NCBI GenBank assembly: GCA_902773195.1
Contig: CACYDL010000073.1
Span: 1 to 9,322, forward strand
Direction: 5' to 3'
Origin: an uncultured Lachnospiraceae bacterium
GTDB lineage: Bacteria; Bacillota_A; Clostridia; Lachnospirales; Lachnospiraceae
DNA: 9,322 bases
In this document: piece after piece, positions 5,448 through 9,322 of the stretch
How the letters are laid out: every line of letters starts with the position of its first letter
How positions within the stretch are numbered: position 1 is the stretch's first letter
Program-made: the position numbers and the translations under genes
Notes under the pieces: generated by a model
What the model was told of the DNA's origin: nothing
Seen by the model: the letters and a program-made list of their open reading frames with translations, nothing else
Databases searched by the model: none

Positions 5448-6410
5448 TTATGACCACATGGGCTTGTAGGCCATGTATTCCTTCTTCTTCTCATCGAGGA
5501 ACTCCTTCTTCTCCTGAAGAAGGGGGATGCAGATCCGCATCATCTCGCCGATCTCGTTGTGATGCTCATAGAGTCCCGGAATCGTGTTGCGGGCGCGCTT
5601 GATCTGTTCCGGCGGGAAGTTCACCTTCAGGGCGTCTCCGTCCAGCTCGAGGGTTCCGTGGATGCCGCAGACCGGGCAGGTCACGTTCTTCGTGCCGTCG
5701 ACCATCAGCATGTTGAGGTGGCAGACGGGACATGTGCCCTCCTTGCCGAACCAGGTCGTCTCCTCGTAGGGAACGCCGAGGTTGTTGGCGAGATTCTCGC
5801 CCATCTTGAACACGTCCTCCATCATCGGCGGATCCAGGAAGGGGCTCGTCTTGCGGCCCTGGTCGTTGGCGTTGATCTGTCCGACGACCTTCATGGCCTG
5901 GGAGCAGCTGAAAAGATGCATCATCGGAAGGCCGAGGCAGGTCCAGTCCTCCGTCCACGCGCCGCCGACGGCGACATAGCTGCAGTAGCGGTCCTTGAAA
6001 TATCTCTCGTCGAGGAGCGGGCGTCCCTCTTCCCTGCGCTTCTTCTGCTCCTCGAGCATGGAGGCACGGTCATGAGCCGCGCCGAAGCGGTCCAGGAAGT
6101 TCTTGAGCTGGCCGACGATGCCGACGGAGTAGACCGGCGCGGAAATGATGATGCCGTCCGCGTCGAGGACCTTCTCCTCCAGCTTCAGATAGTCGTCCGG
6201 AAGGATGCACTTGATGATTCCGTCCGGAGCCTTGCTGCACGCGCCGCAGCCGCGGCACTGGCCGATGTTCATGGTAACCGTATTGATGAATTCAACCTCA
6301 ATGTCCTTGCCGGACGCCTTCGCGGCAGCTTCTACGCCCATCAGCGCCTGCTTGCAGTAGATGTCGCTGCGCTCGTTCTTCCGGCCCATGGAAATGCCGA
6401 GTACCTTCAT
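5448..6410 (-). CDS. Flavodoxin-like NAD(P)H/FMN oxidoreductase with Cys cluster and zinc-ribbon-like insert
   Basis: This 320-residue cytoplasmic protein has an N-terminal flavodoxin-like fold of the NADPH-dependent FMN reductase / iron-sulfur flavoprotein kind. Evidence is K-V-L-G-I-S-M-G-R-K at 2-11 (phosphate-binding region), I-I-I-S-A-P-V-Y-S-V at 87-96 and the following L-K-N-F-L-D-R segment. Four cysteines, C52-x2-C55-x2-C58-x9-C68, resemble the compact cluster motif of iron-sulfur flavoproteins but with a longer last gap, so an Fe-S cluster is possible but unproven. A second region, C227-P-V-C230 and C245-P-V-C248-G, looks like a zinc ribbon or rubredoxin-like site. The last 50 residues are charged and probably helical. 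The true start is taken as ATG 6410, 7 nt after AGGAGG; in-frame extension to 6509 would read through the promoter. It has its own terminator and an extended -10 promoter. Specific substrate and partner are unknown. Confidence 0.85.
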   Translation of the reverse strand: MKVLGISMGRKNERSDIYCKQALMGVEAAAKASGKDIEVEFINTVTMNIGQCRGCGACSKAPDGIIKCILPDDYLKLEEKVLDADGIIISAPVYSVGIVGQLKNFLDRFGAAHDRASMLEEQKKRREEGRPLLDERYFKDRYCSYVAVGGAWTEDWTCLGLPMMHLFSCSQAMKVVGQINANDQGRKTSPFLDPPMMEDVFKMGENLANNLGVPYEETTWFGKEGTCPVCHLNMLMVDGTKNVTCPVCGIHGTLELDGDALKVNFPPEQIKRARNTIPGLYEHHNEIGEMMRICIPLLQEKKEFLDEKKKEYMAYKPMWS

Positions 6411-6417
6411 TTGTTTT

Positions 6418-6423
6418 CCTCCT
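6418..6423 (-). promoter_or_regulatory. Ribosome binding site deciding the flavodoxin-like gene start
   Basis: AGGAGG on the minus strand stands 7 nt before the ATG at 6410. This favours the shorter 320-residue product, whose first residues form the expected flavodoxin beta strand. Confidence 0.85.
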
Positions 6424-6455
6424 GAGTGATGAATCGGATCTTTCATTCCGCCTCT

Positions 6456-6464
6456 ATCATACCA
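6456..6464 (-). promoter_or_regulatory. Extended -10 promoter of the flavodoxin-like gene
   Basis: On the minus strand TGG-TATGAT forms an extended -10 element about 46 nt upstream of the start codon. No good -35 is seen 16-18 bp further upstream, which is tolerable for extended -10 promoters. Nothing else in 6425-6525 was recognised. Confidence 0.5.
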
Positions 6465-6525
6465 CCGGAGGAAGCGGATTACCATGACACTCCGTTTCAA
6501 AATGATCATTTTTCAGGGAACGAAA

Positions 6526-6549
6526 CCGGGAGAGCTTCCGCTCTCCCGG
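6526..6549 (-). terminator. Hairpin terminator downstream of secA
   Basis: CCGGGAGAGC pairs perfectly with GCTCTCCCGG around a 4-nt loop, which reads GGAA (a GNRA-type tetraloop) on the minus strand. TTTCGTT follows on the minus strand, and CTGTTTTCTT follows on the plus strand. The 10-bp stem is very stable; the T-run is imperfect in both directions. Position after secA and its repeats makes it the likely secA terminator. Confidence 0.75.
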
Positions 6550-6567
6550 CTGTTTTCTTACGTATTT

Positions 6568-6663
6568 GATTCCCGCCGATCCGGCGCAGGTGATTCCCGT
6601 CGGTCCGGCCCGGGTAATTCCCGCCGATCCGTCGCGGATGGTTCCCGCCAATCCGTCGCAGGC
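6568..6663. repeat. Four 24-bp tandem repeats in the secA 3' region
   Basis: Units start at 6568, 6592, 6616 and 6640, exactly 24 bp apart, with consensus GATTCCCGCCGATCCG then GCGCAGGT. Divergence is a few bases per unit. Since 24 is a multiple of three, several reading frames stay open and encode octapeptide repeats, but none has a ribosome binding site. The array begins 5 nt beyond the secA stop codon and ends 18 nt before the terminator hairpin, so it is part of the secA 3' untranslated region. Confidence 0.85.
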
Positions 6664-6668
6664 GGCGC

Positions 6669-9269
6669 TCAGTCATCCAGCGGCGGCGAGCCCGGTCTGC
6701 CGTGGCAGGCCTTGTACTTCTTTCCGCTTCCGCAGGGGCAGGGATCGTTCGGATAGATCTTCTTCGCCTTGCGCTTCACCGGCTGCTTGGCCAGGGATTC
6801 ATCCTGCTTGTTGGTGCTGATGTTCTTGGCCTGCTGCTCGCGCTCCACCTTCTGCTGCAGCTTGACGTGGTAGAGAACCCGGAGCGTCTCGTCCTGGATC
6901 TGGTTCGTCATCTCCTCGAACATCTCGAAGCCGTACATGCGGTACTCGACCTTCGGGTCGTGCTGGGCGAAGGCCGTCAGGCCGATGCCCTGGCGCAGCT
7001 GCTCCATGTCGTCGATGTGGTTCATCCACCGGGCGTCGATGACCTTCAGCAGGACCACGCGCTCCAGCTCGCGCATTCTCTCTTCGCCGGGGAAGACCTC
7101 CTCGAATTCGGCCTCCTTGGCCTCGTACAGCCTGTGGGCCTTCTCCTTGAGGAACTCCTTCAGCTTCTTCCGGCCCATATCCCGGACGTCGGAAGCCTTC
7201 ACCGGTTCCATCGGGATGATGGGAAGAAGGGCCTGGTTGAGGGAAGCAAGATCGATGTCGTCTCCCTCCTGGTCCTCGCCCACCGTGGTGTCGACGATCC
7301 TCGAGGTGACGGCGTCCACGAAGCCCATGATCACGCCGCGCATGTTCTCGCCGTCGAGGACCTTTCTTCTCTGCTCGTAGATGATCTCTCTCTGGTCGTT
7401 GTTGACCTGGTCGTACTCCAGCAGGCTCTTTCTGGTGCTGAAGTTGTTGCCCTCGATCTTCTGCTGCGCGCGCTCGATGGCGGAGCTCAGCATCTTGTGC
7501 TCGATCTGCTCTCCCTCCGGCACGCCCAGGGATTCGAAGGTCTTGATCAGCCTCTCGGAGCCGAAGAGCCTCATCAGGTCGTCCTCGAGGGAGATGTAGA
7601 ATCTCGACTCGCCCGGATCTCCCTGACGGCCGGAACGGCCGCGGAGCTGATTGTCGATACGCCTCGACTCATGGCGCTCGGTGCCGACGATCTTGAGGCC
7701 TCCCGCGGCTCTCGCCGCGTCGTCCAGCTTGATGTCGGTGCCTCGGCCGGCCATGTTGGTCGCGATGGTGACGGCGCCGGCCTGTCCGGCCTGGGCGATG
7801 ATCTCGGCTTCCAGCTCATGGAACTTCGCGTTCAGCACGTTGTGGGGAATCCCCTCGCGCTTGAGAAGCCGGGAGATCAGCTCGGAGACGTCGATGGTGA
7901 TGGTGCCGACGAGGACGGGCTGTCCCTTCTCGTGGGCCTCCTTGACGGCGTTCACGACCGCCTGGTACTTCTCCTTCTTGGTCTTGAACACCGCGTCGTT
8001 GAGGTCCTTGCGGATCACGGGCATATTCGTCGGGATTGAGACGACGTCCATGCCGTAGATATCGCGGAATTCCTGCTCTTCGGTGGCGGCGGTACCGGTC
8101 ATGCCGCATTTTTTCCGGAATTTGTTGAAGAAGTTCTGGAACGTGATCGTCGCGAGGGTCTTGGACTCCTGCTTGACCTTCACGTGCTCCTTCGCCTCGA
8201 TCGCCTGATGGAGTCCGTCGGAATAGCGGCGTCCCGGCATGATACGGCCGGTGAAATCGTCGACGATCAGGATCTGGTCGTCCTTGACCACGTAGTCCTG
8301 GTCCCTGTGCATCAGGTAGTTGGCCCGTAGCGCGAGGTCCACGCAGTGCTGGATCTCGAGATTGTTCGCGTCGGAGAGGTTGTCGATGTGGAAGAATTTC
8401 TCCGCCTTCTCGACGCCCTGCTCGGTCAGCGTGACGATCTTGTCCTTCTCGTTGACGATGAAGTCGCCGGTCTCGGTGATCTCCTCGCCCATGATCGCCG
8501 TCATCTTGGTCATCTCGCCGGACGCCTCGCCCCGCTGGAGCTGCTTCGCGAGCACGTCGCAGATCTCGTAGATCTTGGTGGACTTTCCGCTCTGGCCCGA
8601 GATGATCAGCGGGGTCCTGGCCTCGTCGATCAGGACGGAGTCGACCTCGTCGATGATGCAGTAGTGGAGCTCCCTCTGGACCAGCTGCTCCTTGTAGATG
8701 ACCATGTTGTCGCGGAGGTAGTCGAATCCGAGCTCGTTGTTCGTGATGTAGGTGATGTCGCAGTTATACTGCTCGCGCCTCTCGTCGGGCTTCATCGACT
8801 GCAGGACGCAGCCGACGCTGAGGCCGAGGAACCGGTGCACGGCCCCCATCCAGTTGGCGTCGCGGTTGGCCAGGTAGTCGTTGACCGTGACGACGTCGAC
8901 GCCCTTGCCCTCGAGCGCGTTGAGGTAGGCCGGAAGCGTACAGACGAGCGTCTTGCCTTCGCCCGTCTTCATCTCGGCGATACGGCCCTGATGAAGGATC
9001 ACGCCGCCGATCAGCTGCACGCGGAAATGCTCCATCCCGAGGACGCGCCTCGCGGCCTCCCTGACGACGGCAAAAGCCTCCGGCAGGATGTCGTCAAGCG
9101 TCTCGCCCTTGGCGAGCCGTTCCTTAAACTCCGGCGTCTTCGCTTTCAGCTGTTCGTCGCTCATCTCCATCATCGCCGGACGGAGCGCCTCGATCTTGTC
9201 GACGATCGGGCGGATGCGCTTCAACTCGTGATCGCTGTGCGTGCCGAATACTTTACTAAATAAACCCAT
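6669..9269 (-). CDS. secA: Preprotein translocase ATPase SecA
   Basis: This 866-residue motor ATPase drives unfolded preproteins through SecYEG at the cytoplasmic membrane. Walker A is M-K-T-G-E-G-K-T at 100-107 and Walker B is [15 protein letters not shown] from 206, with the preprotein cross-linking region between about 225 and 370. The second helicase domain carries [10 protein letters not shown] at 505-514 and [12 protein letters not shown] at 544-555, including the arginine finger. The helical scaffold and wing follow. The C-terminal tail has the zinc site C844-P-C846-x8-C855-H856 that binds SecB or the ribosome in other bacteria. Length is slightly above the roughly 840 of Bacillus. All motifs are intact. 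The ATG at 9269 follows GGAG with an 8-nt gap. In many Firmicutes prfB follows secA; here a terminator and an oxidoreductase gene follow instead. Confidence 0.99.
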   Translation of the reverse strand: MGLFSKVFGTHSDHELKRIRPIVDKIEALRPAMMEMSDEQLKAKTPEFKERLAKGETLDDILPEAFAVVREAARRVLGMEHFRVQLIGGVILHQGRIAEMKTGEGKTLVCTLPAYLNALEGKGVDVVTVNDYLANRDANWMGAVHRFLGLSVGCVLQSMKPDERREQYNCDITYITNNELGFDYLRDNMVIYKEQLVQRELHYCIIDEVDSVLIDEARTPLIISGQSGKSTKIYEICDVLAKQLQRGEASGEMTKMTAIMGEEITETGDFIVNEKDKIVTLTEQGVEKAEKFFHIDNLSDANNLEIQHCVDLALRANYLMHRDQDYVVKDDQILIVDDFTGRIMPGRRYSDGLHQAIEAKEHVKVKQESKTLATITFQNFFNKFRKKCGMTGTAATEEQEFRDIYGMDVVSIPTNMPVIRKDLNDAVFKTKKEKYQAVVNAVKEAHEKGQPVLVGTITIDVSELISRLLKREGIPHNVLNAKFHELEAEIIAQAGQAGAVTIATNMAGRGTDIKLDDAARAAGGLKIVGTERHESRRIDNQLRGRSGRQGDPGESRFYISLEDDLMRLFGSERLIKTFESLGVPEGEQIEHKMLSSAIERAQQKIEGNNFSTRKSLLEYDQVNNDQREIIYEQRRKVLDGENMRGVIMGFVDAVTSRIVDTTVGEDQEGDDIDLASLNQALLPIIPMEPVKASDVRDMGRKKLKEFLKEKAHRLYEAKEAEFEEVFPGEERMRELERVVLLKVIDARWMNHIDDMEQLRQGIGLTAFAQHDPKVEYRMYGFEMFEEMTNQIQDETLRVLYHVKLQQKVEREQQAKNISTNKQDESLAKQPVKRKAKKIYPNDPCPCGSGKKYKACHGRPGSPPLDD

Positions 9270-9322
9270 GTGTAAATCTCCGCTTTTCTTAATGTAAATG
9301 CTGTCGCCGCGCCGCCTTCCCC

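Noticed and set aside
5559..6425. 288-codon plus-strand frame opposite the flavodoxin-like gene
   Set aside because: Same mirror effect. The minus strand has the recognisable fold, a Shine-Dalgarno sequence and a terminator.
6411..6509. N-terminal extension of the flavodoxin-like protein to 6509
   Set aside because: The extension covers the AGGAGG and the extended -10 promoter, and the flavodoxin first strand begins right after ATG 6410.
6457..6756. Small repeat-protein ORFs in the 24-bp repeat region on both strands
   Set aside because: They are open in several frames only because the repeat period is a multiple of three. None has a ribosome binding site, and they cross the terminator hairpin.
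6702..9263. Long plus-strand open frames (6702-8039 and 8346-9263) opposite secA
   Set aside because: SecA is certain on the minus strand. These frames are Leu/Val/Asp-rich mirror products of GC-rich coding sequence and match no family I know.

Overview
The window reads as chromosome of a GC-rich Gram-positive bacterium, most likely a member of the Clostridia (Bacillota). Supporting this are a short three-domain S1 protein of the Firmicute type rather than the six-domain proteobacterial one, a SecA with a zinc-binding tail, strong AGGAGG-type ribosome binding sites and intrinsic terminators. The family or genus cannot be fixed from these genes. Coding sequence is strongly GC-rich, so the AT-rich stretches around 2829-2923 and 3881-3941 stand out.

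Layout from left to right: a gene for an S1-domain RNA-binding protein (+) ends at a perfect-palindrome terminator, followed by a contiguous array of about six 28-bp repeats. Then comes a hipBA toxin-antitoxin operon on the minus strand, with hipB upstream and hipA following 4 nt later. Divergent from hipB is nfo (endonuclease IV, +), which starts at a TTG codon. Nfo converges on a MATE-family efflux gene (-). A terminator separates the MATE gene from an upstream flavodoxin-like oxidoreductase gene (-) that carries two cysteine motifs. Last is a complete secA (-), followed by four 24-bp tandem repeats and a strong hairpin terminator. All seven main genes look intact.

The most interesting signal is a family of five 18-bp near-palindromes with half-site TATAGCCGT. 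Three lie upstream of hipB, and the outermost of these fills the spacer of a textbook TTGACA-17-TATGAT promoter, which fits HipB autoregulation. Two more lie on the far side of nfo, in the convergent nfo/MATE gap and overlapping the MATE stop codon. Centre-to-centre spacing is 38, 39 and 39 bp in the two clusters, and the sequence between sites is also partly alike. The nfo gene is therefore bracketed by what look like HipB operator arrays. This suggests that a DNA-repair gene, and possibly a drug-efflux gene, are linked to a persistence module, or that the array was duplicated or split. This is inference from sequence and has not been tested.

The other genes are largely housekeeping: S1 in translation, SecA in protein export and Nfo in base-excision repair. 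The remainder are accessory: HipBA in stress and persistence, MATE in efflux, and the flavoprotein in redox metabolism.
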